Position numbers and translations under genes: made by a program
Notes under the pieces: model-generated
What the model was told of the DNA's origin: nothing
Seen by the model: only the letters and a program-made list of their open reading frames with translations
Database searches by the model: none
Source: Gemmatimonadota bacterium
Lineage (GTDB): Bacteria > Gemmatimonadota > Gemmatimonadetes > Longimicrobiales > Gaopeijiaceae
Assembly (NCBI GenBank): GCA_022823145.1
Contig: JAJDXS010000064.1
Coordinates: forward strand, 1 to 64,000
Direction: 5' to 3'
Length of the DNA stretch: 64,000 nucleotides
In this document: positions 34,235 to 42,304 of the stretch, in pieces
How positions within the stretch are numbered: the stretch's first letter is position 1
Layout: the number at the start of each line of letters is the position of its first letter

Positions 34235-36013
34235 ATGAAATCGAGCGCCAGGACCTCCCGCCGAGACTTCCTTGCCGGCTCGGCCGCCCTCGCGGCGGGA
34301 ACGCTGGCCTGCCGGCCGGACGCCGGTGACGGTTCGGCCACGCCCGCGGCGGAGGGGGCGAATGCACCCGCCGACATCACCGCCGGAACGATCGCCGAGG
34401 CCGAAAAGCTCCACGCCGTGACCTACACCGACGCGGAGCGCGAGCAGCTGGTCCAGTCCATCGGCGGGCAGGTCGCCGGGGTGCGCCAGCTCCGCGATGT
34501 CCCGCGCGATCTGGCGCTCCAGCCGGCGATCACCTTCGATCCCCGGCTGCCGGGCGTGTCCTACGCGCCACAGGAGAACCGGGTCGTCCTCTCCTCCCAA
34601 AACCCCGGAGCCTTGCCGGCAAACGAAACCGACATCGCCTACGCCTCGGTCCGCGAGCAGGCCCACTGGATCCGCACAGGGCAGATCACCAGCCGCCGCC
34701 TCACCGAGATCTACCTGTCGCGGATCGAGCGGCTCGCGCCGGACCTCTACTGCTACATCACCGTCACCGCCGACCACGCCCTTGCGCAGGCCGCCGAGTC
34801 TGACCGCGAACTGGCGCGCGGGCGCTACCGGGGCGAACTCCACGGCATCCCGTACGGGATCAAGGACTGCTTCGACACGGCCGGGATTGCCACGACCTGG
34901 GGCGCGACCCCGTACCGAAACCAGGTGCCCGACCGGGACGCCCGCATCGTGACCATGCTCCGCGACGCCGGGGCCGTTCTCCTCGGCAAGCTCGCCACCG
35001 CCAGCCTCGCCAACGGCTACCGGTGGTACGGAGGCAAGGTCCGCAACCCGTGGAACACCGAAGAACACGCGGGAGGGTCGAGCGCGGGACCCGGATCGGC
35101 GACGGCCGCCGCGCTGTGCTCGTTCTCGATCGGGACCGACAGCCTGGGCTCGATCCTCAACCCCGCCGATCAGTGCGGCGTCGTCGGCCTGCGCGCCACC
35201 TTCGGGCGGGTGCCGACCGCCGGCGCCATGCCGCTGACCCCCAGCCTGGACCGGATCGGGCCGCTCACCCGGCGCGTCGAGGATGCGGTCGCCGTCATGG
35301 CCGCGATCAACGGCCCGGACCCGACATCGGCGTCCTCGATCGACATGGGTTTCGACTACGATTCGGGCCTGGCCCCGCGCACCCTGCGCGTCGGCTACTC
35401 GCCGGACTGGTTCCGCGAAGTCGGCTTCGGGCCCGGTGCCAGCGTCCCGGTCGCTGACGTCCACCTGGCAGCGCTGGAAGCTCTTCGCGAACTGGGCGTC
35501 GAGATGGTCGAGGTGGAGCTGCCTGCGTTCCCGTACAGTGCGCTGATCCCCAACCTGTACGTGGAGGCCGCGGCCATCTACGAGGAGTTGACGCTGGACG
35601 GCCGTGACGACCAGCTGCCCCCCGAGGGCTGGCCGGACGCCTGGCGCCGCGTCCGCCTGCTGTCCGCGGTCGACTACCTGCAGACCGAGCGCCTCCGCCG
35701 CGGCCTCATGCACGAGTTCCACCGCATCTACAGCGACGTCGACGCCCTCTTCGCCCCGACCTACGGCTCCTTCGAGCTGCTGATGGCGATGAACTACACC
35801 GGACACCCGGGCGTCTGCCTGCGCGCCGGCCTGGACGAGAGCCCGACCCGCAGCGCGGGCCCGGTTCCGGACGATCCGGCGGGGGAGCCACACACGATCA
35901 CGCGTAATGTCGCTTTTCATGGCCGACTCTTCGAGGAGGGGAAGATCCTCGCGCTGGCCCGGGCGCTCGAGGAGCGGCTGGGGGTATATCACCACCGCCC
36001 GCCGATCGGCTAG
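34235..36013 (+). CDS. Tat-exported amidase (amidase signature family)
   Basis: A 592-aa protein with twin-arginine leader TSRRDFLAGSAALAAGTLAC (also a possible lipobox). The amidase catalytic triad is present: Lys210 in GIKD, Ser282/283 in GGSSAG and nucleophile Ser306 in GTDSLGSIL (consensus GTDTGGSIR, so the loop is unusual: SL replaces TG and L replaces R). It hydrolyses amides outside the cytoplasm. It sits 15 bases after the ureohydrolase gene, suggesting a shared nitrogen-scavenging role. About 110 residues between leader and catalytic domain have no known fold. Confidence 0.85.
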   Translation: MKSSARTSRRDFLAGSAALAAGTLACRPDAGDGSATPAAEGANAPADITAGTIAEAEKLHAVTYTDAEREQLVQSIGGQVAGVRQLRDVPRDLALQPAITFDPRLPGVSYAPQENRVVLSSQNPGALPANETDIAYASVREQAHWIRTGQITSRRLTEIYLSRIERLAPDLYCYITVTADHALAQAAESDRELARGRYRGELHGIPYGIKDCFDTAGIATTWGATPYRNQVPDRDARIVTMLRDAGAVLLGKLATASLANGYRWYGGKVRNPWNTEEHAGGSSAGPGSATAAALCSFSIGTDSLGSILNPADQCGVVGLRATFGRVPTAGAMPLTPSLDRIGPLTRRVEDAVAVMAAINGPDPTSASSIDMGFDYDSGLAPRTLRVGYSPDWFREVGFGPGASVPVADVHLAALEALRELGVEMVEVELPAFPYSALIPNLYVEAAAIYEELTLDGRDDQLPPEGWPDAWRRVRLLSAVDYLQTERLRRGLMHEFHRIYSDVDALFAPTYGSFELLMAMNYTGHPGVCLRAGLDESPTRSAGPVPDDPAGEPHTITRNVAFHGRLFEEGKILALARALEERLGVYHHRPPIG

Positions 36014-36073
36014 GCAGCTGGCGCGAAGTCCCGGGTTCGCGCGGTGCGCCCGCGCGGCCACGCCGCCGGACGC

Positions 36074-36517
36074 CTACTCCCCGGACCACCCCCGCGGCGG
36101 GTTTGTCGGGGCGCCGGCATCCGGCGGGATGACCAGTTCCAGCCCGGTGTGGCGGGCGATCACCGCGAAGTCGCGGTTGCGGGCGAGGAGGGGGCGGCCC
36201 TTGTCCAGCGCGGTCGCGGCGACCAGGCAGTCGACGGTCGAGCGGATGGTGAATCCGGCTCGGCGGCAGATGCGATAGATCTGAGCTGCGCTTCGGTACA
36301 CGGCGAGCGAGTCGGGCTCCAGGATCTCGAAGCGCTTCAGGAACTGGAAGAGTTCTGCGGCTTCCGCCTCGCTGCTGCTGCCGGAGAGCAGTTCGGTGAC
36401 GACCGGCGCAGGCGTCGCAATGGGTTGCCCGCTCCGGGCTCCGGCTCGCAGGGCGAGATTGGTCGGGCTGCCCGTCTTGCGCAGATACTCGACCCACGCC
36501 GAAGTGTCGACAATCAC
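36074..36517 (-). CDS. vapC: VapC-type PIN-domain toxin
   Basis: A 147-aa intact PIN ribonuclease: MIVDTSAWVEYL (first Asp), TELLSG (Glu), TVDCLVAATALDKG (central Asp) and ARNRDFAVIARHTGLEL (last Asp). The GTG start overlaps the antitoxin stop (GTGA). Expected to cleave RNA when freed from the antitoxin. Convergent to the amidase gene at the 3' end. Confidence 0.9.
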   Translation of the reverse strand: MIVDTSAWVEYLRKTGSPTNLALRAGARSGQPIATPAPVVTELLSGSSSEAEAAELFQFLKRFEILEPDSLAVYRSAAQIYRICRRAGFTIRSTVDCLVAATALDKGRPLLARNRDFAVIARHTGLELVIPPDAGAPTNPPRGWSGE

Positions 36518-36954
36518 TCCTCGTCAAGTCCCCTGACCGGGTCGATCATCTCGATCGGAGGCTCGTTGCGCATCTCGTCCAGGTCTCCGTCCCAACCCAC
36601 ACCCTCCATTGCGAGCGCCTCCTCCTTGGTCATCGGCGCAAACGCCTGCCGGCAGACCGCCTCCTTCACTGCAGCCGACCAGTCGCGCAGATTGTACCGC
36701 CGTCGCACGGCCTCCACCTCCTCCTCCATCAGCCTCACCTCGATGGTGACGTAGCGGAGGAACTCCGGCTTGATGACGGAGTAGTTCGGGCGTGCTTCGC
36801 GCACCGCGGCTGCCCCGCCGCGCCGGTCAAGATCCGCCGCGCCCCGAAGCGTGCGGCGCACCCACGCGGACACCGTGAGGCTGTTGCGCCTGGCCGCGTC
36901 GCGGACCTCCTCGAAGTCGGCGTCGGACATCACTACCTGGAGTCGCTTACTCAT
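36514..36954 (-). CDS. vapB: Two-part VapB-like antitoxin
   Basis: A 146-aa protein, long for an antitoxin. Residues 1-40 look like a ribbon-helix-helix DNA-binding unit (LQVVMSDADFEEVRDAARRNSLTVSAWVRRTL). Residues ~70-140 look like a second VapB-type domain (VTIEVRLMEEEVEAVRRRYNLRDWSAAVKEAV, then the toxin-wrapping tail GVGWDGDLDEMR). It may therefore be a fusion of two antitoxins, or an RHH protein with a long neutralising arm. A palindrome (36960-36974) lies just upstream. Confidence 0.8.
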   Translation of the reverse strand: MSKRLQVVMSDADFEEVRDAARRNSLTVSAWVRRTLRGAADLDRRGGAAAVREARPNYSVIKPEFLRYVTIEVRLMEEEVEAVRRRYNLRDWSAAVKEAVCRQAFAPMTKEEALAMEGVGWDGDLDEMRNEPPIEMIDPVRGLDEE

Positions 36955-36959
36955 GTTTT

Positions 36960-36974
36960 GAGTATATCATACTC
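36960..36974. promoter_or_regulatory. Palindromic operator of the vapBC locus
   Basis: GAGTAT-ATC-ATACTC is a perfect interrupted palindrome six bases upstream of the antitoxin ATG, with an AT-rich core (TATATCAT) that could be the -10 element. Autorepression by the RHH part of the antitoxin is the natural reading. Confidence 0.6.
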
Positions 36975-37104
36975 ATCACGAGACGGGCACCCCCACGCCG
37001 CGCCCGCCGTTTGCCCGCGAGCCTCGCGACGGGCATCGTGTCCGTAGCCGGCGCATCGTGCCGGCCGAATGCCGCCCCACGCCCGGAACGCTGGAGTATC
37101 TCCC

Positions 37105-38469
37105 ATGAAACGCCGCACCGCATTCTCTCCTGTTCTCGCTCTCGCCACGCTCCCCCTGGCCGCGCTCACCGCCGCGCCCGCCCAGGCCCAGCGCTTCTCG
37201 ATCGAGGACGTGCTCAGTCCCGGCTACCCGGTCCAGCTCGTCGCGGCGAAGGACGCCGACCGGATCGCGTGGATCGAGTACGAGGAGGGACGGCGCAACG
37301 TCTACACGGCGGCCGCGCCCGGGTTCGAACCGGTGCGCCTCACGCGCTACGAGGACGACGACGGCCGCGATCTCTCGAACCTGCGCATCTCCGACGACGG
37401 GTCCACCCTGGTGTTCCTGCGCGGCCACACGCCCAACCGGGACGGGTGGATCGCGAACCCGGCCAGCGATCCGCGCGGTGCCGAGCGCGCGGTGTGGGCG
37501 GTGAGCACCACTGGCGGCGAACCGTGGCGCGTCGTCGAGGCCTGGAACGTGGCGCTGTCGCCCGACGGCGAATGGGTCGCGTACGCGAAGGACGGGGCGA
37601 TCTACCGCGCTCCGGTGAACCCGGGCGTGGTGACGGTCGAGCCCGAGCGGCCCCTCTTCAGCGTCTTCGGCAGCCAGGGCAGCCCGGTCTGGTCGCCGGA
37701 CTCGCGCAAGCTCGCGTTCGTGAGCGACCGGGAGGATCACAGCTTCATTGGCGTCTACGACACCGACAACCCGGGCATCACCTACCTGGGACCGGCGGTA
37801 GACCGCGACACCAGCCCGACGTGGTCGCCCGACGGGACGAGGGTCGCGTTCATCCGCAGGCCGGGGCTGCCCTTCGGGGCCCGCGCCGATCTGGGCGACG
37901 CGAGCCCGGACGACCTGCCCGACGGCATGACCGAGGCGCGCTTCGCGGGCGGCCACGACTTCTCGATCTGGGTGGAGCTGGGCAACACCGAATACCGCGA
38001 CATCAAGGCGGCCGGCGAGTACCTGCGCGACCGCGCCGACGTGGATCCGGACCGGATCGGGCTCTGGGGGCTGTCGTACGGCGGGATTCTGACGGCGCAG
38101 GGGCTGGCGCGGGACTCGGACCTGTTTGCGGCGGGCGTCGACATTGCGGGCGTGCACCTGTGGGGGAACTCGATCGACCCGGAGACTGTGTCGTACCAGT
38201 CGTCATCGGTGGCGGAGGTGGAGAACTGGACGTCGCCGGTGCTGCTGATCCACGGCGACGACGACCGCAACGTGGCGTTCTCGCAGACGGTCGGGCTGGT
38301 GCAGCTGCTGCGCGCGCAGGGGGTGCCGCACGAGTTGATCGTCTTCCCGGACGACGTGCACGACTTCCTGCTTCATGAGCGCTGGCTGATCACGTTCGAC
38401 GCGACCGACGACTTCTTTGACCGGTACATGGGGGGTGACGGGGCGGTGGCGACGGAGGGGAGGCGGTAG
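37105..38469 (+). CDS. S9-like prolyl-oligopeptidase family protein, internally shortened
   Basis: A 454-aa exported protein (signal ending AAPAQAQ). Residues ~25-290 are beta-propeller blades of the TolB/DPP type (WSPDSRKLAFVSDRE, WSPDGTRVAFIRR). The alpha/beta-hydrolase part has nucleophile Ser324 in GLWGLSYGG, Asp in IHGDDDRNV and His in DDVHDF, so a triad is present. Relatives are about 700 residues. Here the propeller runs from FSIWVELGNTEYRDIK straight into the late hydrolase region, so roughly 250 residues (remaining blades and the first hydrolase strands with the oxyanion loop) are missing in frame. ATG 37105 has GGAG upstream. Activity is doubtful. Confidence 0.75.
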   Translation: MKRRTAFSPVLALATLPLAALTAAPAQAQRFSIEDVLSPGYPVQLVAAKDADRIAWIEYEEGRRNVYTAAAPGFEPVRLTRYEDDDGRDLSNLRISDDGSTLVFLRGHTPNRDGWIANPASDPRGAERAVWAVSTTGGEPWRVVEAWNVALSPDGEWVAYAKDGAIYRAPVNPGVVTVEPERPLFSVFGSQGSPVWSPDSRKLAFVSDREDHSFIGVYDTDNPGITYLGPAVDRDTSPTWSPDGTRVAFIRRPGLPFGARADLGDASPDDLPDGMTEARFAGGHDFSIWVELGNTEYRDIKAAGEYLRDRADVDPDRIGLWGLSYGGILTAQGLARDSDLFAAGVDIAGVHLWGNSIDPETVSYQSSSVAEVENWTSPVLLIHGDDDRNVAFSQTVGLVQLLRAQGVPHELIVFPDDVHDFLLHERWLITFDATDDFFDRYMGGDGAVATEGRR

Positions 38470-38869
38470 TGGGGCGCGGGAGGTAGCAGGATCAGATGCA
38501 CGTGGGTTCGCCGTGGTGCACGCCGGGGAGGACAACCGGATACTCGCTGCGAGGACCCAACTCATTCTGCCACGGTGCGCCTTTGGGCGAAGAACCCCTT
38601 GTACGAGGCGTCGTGCTTCGTGCTGGCGGCTCGCCCCAGCCCCTTCGGCATGATAATGATTTTGTAAAGCATTGCTATTGCGTGCGTTACATCACCAGTG
38701 ACAATTGGGAAGTACCCGCCCACGAGTGGAGACCACCCGGCCGGATCCCCTCGTCGCAAGACCTCTTGGCCAGGGGACGGGTCTGCAGCACCGACGATCC
38801 GCTCTGATTGCCGGACGCCCCCCCGCTTTGCTACCTTGGGTGCCAAGCTTCGCAGCCTGGAGGTGTCCC
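38470..38869. other. Gap with a small gene remnant
   Basis: About 400 bases. It contains an AT-richer patch near 38650-38690, the short Rpn-like remnant at 38562-38651 and a TGGAGG ribosome binding site for the gene at 38870. No complete gene is visible. Confidence 0.5.
38562..38651 (-). pseudogene. Possible N-terminal remnant of an Rpn/PDDEXK-type transposase
   Basis: Twenty-nine codons from ATG 38651 read MPKGLGRAASTKHDASYKGFF-type sequence with HDASYKGFFAQRRTVAE. This resembles the conserved start (HDxxYKxLFxxPxMVxxLL) of Rpn/YhgA-like recombination-promoting nucleases. The frame then stops and no continuation was found. It is a short match and may be coincidence. Confidence 0.3.
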
Positions 38870-40684
38870 ATGGCGCACTCGCGTCACCGATTCATGGTAA
38901 GCGTCGCTGTGGTCCTTGCTTTGTCCGGTGGCATTCGAGGTTCTGTGAGCGCCCAGGTGGTTCGGGGCCGCCTGGTAGACGCAGCCAACGATTCCGGCAT
39001 CGGTGGAGCCATGATGAGCCTGGTGGACCGGAACGGTGCCTGGTTGTCACGTGTCCTGTCTGGCGACGGCGGGCTGTTCGAACTGAGCACGCTTAGGCCC
39101 GGCAACTACCGGCTTCGGGCCGACCGCATTGGTTACGAGACGAGCTTCTCCGACTATTTCGACCTTGCTTCCGGCGACACGCTCTCTCTGCGGATGGCCA
39201 CCGCAGTGCAGGCGGTTTCGCTCGAGGGCATCCTGGCGAAGGGAGACCGCCGCTGCAGACTGAGGCCCGAAGAGGGTCTCGCGGTGACTCGTGTCTGGGA
39301 CGAAGCCCGCAAGGCCCTCGCCGCCGCGCAATGGACGCAGGAGCGGGGCTACTACCGCTACGAGATGATGGGGATCAAGCGGCGGCTAGACCGCGAAGGG
39401 CGCCATGTCGTGTCCGAAGACCGCAGCTACCAGGAGGGTTATCACCAGGCCCCGTTCGTGTCTATCCCGGCCGAGGACCTCATCGAGAAAGGATTCGCGC
39501 AACTCTCTCCCATGGAGTCGGTTTACTGGGCTCCCGACGCGGATGTCCTGCTGTCCGACCTTTTCCTCGACACGCACTGTTTCCGCCTTGGTGCGGACGA
39601 CGAAGAGCGGTCGGGAATGATCGGCCTCGAGTTCGAGCCCGTGCCGGGCCGCAACCTGCCGGAGATCGCCGGCACTTTGTGGGTGCACCGTGAAACCGCG
39701 CATCTGGAACGTCTGGACTACCGCTACCGCAACCTGAACCTGCCAGACGCCCTGGCAGGTGCGGACCCCGGTGGCGCGGTGCAGTTCCAGGGTCTGCCCA
39801 ACGGAACCTGGATCGTCGATTCCTGGCGGATTCGCATGCCCTTGGCCGAGACCGGAATGACCCAGTTCCAAGGACGCATCATGACGACCCTGGAGGGGAT
39901 CATCGTCGAGGGTGGCGACGTGCTCAGGGTCCATGGAGCCGATGGGACGGCGTCGGAGGCCAGTCTGAGAGGGCGCATCGCCGGGATCGTCTTCGACAGC
40001 CTGGGTGCAGCCTTGCCTGACGCACGCGTGTTCGTGGAAGGCACGGGGATCGAGGTAGCCAGCGGTCGGGACGGGAGATTCGAACTGGCCGACCTCGACC
40101 CCGGGATTTACTCAGTGAACTTCGCCTACCCCTACATGGAGCGATACTCCTTTCGCCCGGAGCCTTTCGAGGTGGAGATAACGGAAGCGAATAATACTCC
40201 CGTCCAGATCAACTTCGCCGCACCGAGGATCGGCCGTATTCTCGACAGTCTGTGCCGCGACGTGCAGCAGCCGAGACAAGGAGCGATTCTGCCCGGAGGC
40301 GACTTTCTTCGTCATCAGGGTATCCTGGTTGGTCGGGTGTCCGATGCAGTCGGCGACCCGTTGCCCGGGGCCCGGTTACGCATTGTCGCTATCGAGTACG
40401 ACCTCTCGTCCGGGGCGAGCAAGCACCTTCGGATCACGCGGTTGGGGTCGGCGTGGGCTGGCGTCACCGTGACAACCGACTCCGAGGGGTACTATCGAGC
40501 TTGCTGGATTCCCGTCGGCATCCGCCTCCACGTCGCGGTGCTGGAGCCCGACCAGGAACTCGATCCCAACACACTGGAGGCGGCTTACACCATGGACGAA
40601 TTGATCGCCTTACGTGAGGAGAGGGTCGTCATCCACGCTGGCACGGGCTACCAGACCCTGAACCTGCGCGTTGAACCGAAGTGA
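38870..40684 (+). CDS. Exported carboxypeptidase-regulatory-like domain protein
   Basis: A 604-aa protein with a signal peptide (VVLALSGGIRGSVSAQ). Three CarboxypepD_reg-type beta-sandwich domains are seen: residues ~32-115 (VRGRLVDAANDSGIGGAMMSLVD, then FELSTLRPGNYRLRA), ~370-450 (GRIAGIVFDSLGAALPDARVFV) and ~490-585 (GRVSDAVGDPLPGARLRI). Between the first and second lies a ~220-residue region with two Cys and Tyr-rich strands. These proteins occur widely in Gemmatimonadota beside TonB receptors or propeller proteins; the function is unknown. ATG 38870 has TGGAGG just upstream. Confidence 0.75.
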   Translation: MAHSRHRFMVSVAVVLALSGGIRGSVSAQVVRGRLVDAANDSGIGGAMMSLVDRNGAWLSRVLSGDGGLFELSTLRPGNYRLRADRIGYETSFSDYFDLASGDTLSLRMATAVQAVSLEGILAKGDRRCRLRPEEGLAVTRVWDEARKALAAAQWTQERGYYRYEMMGIKRRLDREGRHVVSEDRSYQEGYHQAPFVSIPAEDLIEKGFAQLSPMESVYWAPDADVLLSDLFLDTHCFRLGADDEERSGMIGLEFEPVPGRNLPEIAGTLWVHRETAHLERLDYRYRNLNLPDALAGADPGGAVQFQGLPNGTWIVDSWRIRMPLAETGMTQFQGRIMTTLEGIIVEGGDVLRVHGADGTASEASLRGRIAGIVFDSLGAALPDARVFVEGTGIEVASGRDGRFELADLDPGIYSVNFAYPYMERYSFRPEPFEVEITEANNTPVQINFAAPRIGRILDSLCRDVQQPRQGAILPGGDFLRHQGILVGRVSDAVGDPLPGARLRIVAIEYDLSSGASKHLRITRLGSAWAGVTVTTDSEGYYRACWIPVGIRLHVAVLEPDQELDPNTLEAAYTMDELIALREERVVIHAGTGYQTLNLRVEPK

Positions 40685-41008
40685 TGCACGTGGGCGGCTG
40701 ATGCGTGTCGTGGAGTCGTCACGGACAAGACGCTAAGGCGGGGATTGCTTCGACCTTTCCTACGCCGACCCCTTCGGCACGACCCACTCCATGGTCTGCC
40801 CCGTGACCGCCGCAATCCGGTCAAAGTCGGCATCGCAGTGGAGAAGTACCATCCCCGCGTGCTCCCGCGGCCGCCGCGATGATCAGGTCGGGAATCGGCA
40901 CTCGGTGCTGTCCACGGCGAGCCAGCAGGTCCTGGACCTAGAGGATAGCGTAGCCGGGTGACGTTGCAGTCCCATTCCCATTCGGAGGCGATGAAAGCGG
41001 GTTCGTCG
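40685..41008. other. Gap holding a PIN-domain relic
   Basis: About 320 bases after the CarboxypepD_reg gene. Besides the toxin relic at 40760-40940 no gene is supported. Confidence 0.5.
40760..40940 (-). pseudogene. C-terminal relic of a VapC-type PIN toxin
   Basis: Read leftward the DNA encodes VQDLLARRGQHRVPIPDLIIAAAAGA, then, after a frame change, HAGMVLLHCDADFDRIAAVTGQTMEWVVPKGSA and a stop. This is the second half of a PIN domain: central Asp in the PDLIIAA motif and last Asp pair in HCDADFDRIA. The first half and any antitoxin are missing. It is clearly non-functional. Confidence 0.7.
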
Positions 41009-42304
41009 TCAGTCCTCCCGGACAAGCCGATAGACCCTGACGGTCTGCGCGCCGTGCGGTGCCGTGTAGACACCGTACACGCGGTCGTTCGCCACCTCGT
41101 GGGCCGCGAACCCGCCGGGCAGGTGCACCGGTCCCAGCCAGACGCCCGCTGAATCGAGGACGGTCCAGGTTTCGGGCGCGGGTCGGTCGTGCGGTGGGCG
41201 CAGATCCTGTATGCCGAGCCCGTTCGGCGGAAAGTGACGAGCCCAGATGTTGCCCCGGTGGTCGAGCAGGAGCCGGTCAAAGAACGGCTTGTGGGTCGGG
41301 ACCCGCGGAAACTCACGCAGCGAGGGAAACGCAAAAAGTGCGTCGGGACTGTTCTGGTACCTGGCAAGGAACTCGTTGCGCTTGTCATTGTAGCGGTCGC
41401 GGTCGGCGGCCGTGACCTCGTCGGCAACGGCGTGCCAGCGAATCAGCTCGTCCAGACCGCCGCCAGGGGAATGGACCCGCAACTCTGGCCACTTTCCGAA
41501 CCCCGCTACCAGTTGCCCGCCCCGGAGTTCCACATTGAAACCGACGGGGGTCCAGGGGAGCGCCACGAACACGTTCTCTCCTCGCCGCGAAACTGTGAAT
41601 CCCCGCCTGTCACCTCCCGGGCTATGGTATCGGTCACGACAAACGCATCGTCAGTGTGCACGAGCACTCTGTGCAGCAGCCATTTCCTGACCTGCCGGCG
41701 GCGTTGATCCGTTCGCACGTCGCGAAGCGATGAAGCGCCGGCAGTCGGGCGCGATTGCCTCGAGTGGCCAGGACGTGCCCGCGCCCGTACTGATGACGCG
41801 GCGGATGAACTCGCCGTCGCCACCGAAGAAGCTGAGCTGGGTGCGGATGCGTACGATGACCGTGTCGTCGGCGCAGCCGTACAGGTCCCAGATCCTGGCA
41901 ACTTCGCCGGGCCCCTCTCCACGGCCGCCGAAGCGGTGGACGAGCTGCCCGTCGGGATCAAAGACCGACACGACCGCGGAGAGTTCGTCAGCTACCGCAA
42001 GGCGCCCGCTTGGCAGCACCGCCATGGATCGAATGGAGCCAAAGAGGATGTCCGTCTCGTCGCCCCCCACCGCGTCGTCGGTGCCAATCGTCACGGCTGG
42101 CTCGGGGATGACCTTCCACCCGGCGCCCGCGCCCCATCGTGGCCTCTCGCTGGTCACGATCCGGACCCCGGCGCTGTCCCGGACCGTTGTCGCATCCGGC
42201 CCTGATGCCTGACCGGGACGATTGCCACATGCCATCAGGGCGAGAAACAGCGAAACGTGTAACAGGGCACCGGGAACAGATGTCCGGTCGGTCGAGGTCG
42301 TCAT
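41009..42304 (-). pseudogene. Six-bladed beta-propeller lipoprotein, frameshifted
   Basis: The gene starts at ATG 42304, overlapping the stop of the CocE/NonD gene (ATGA), with a lipobox signal (FLALMACG). It reads as a propeller protein with HRFGGRGEGPGEVARI, the hallmark seen in the gene at 20918. In this frame it stops at 41651. A middle piece (WLLHRVLVHTDDAFVVTDTIAREV) is in a second frame. The end (VFVALPWTPVGFNVE.. to YRLVRED) returns to the first frame. Two opposite single-base shifts, or read errors, would restore it. About 430 residues if repaired. Confidence 0.75.

Noticed and set aside
32936-36061. Minus-strand frame of 1041 codons opposite the ureohydrolase and amidase genes
   Set aside because: Both plus-strand genes have complete catalytic motifs; the antisense frame shows none and is a GC-bias artefact.
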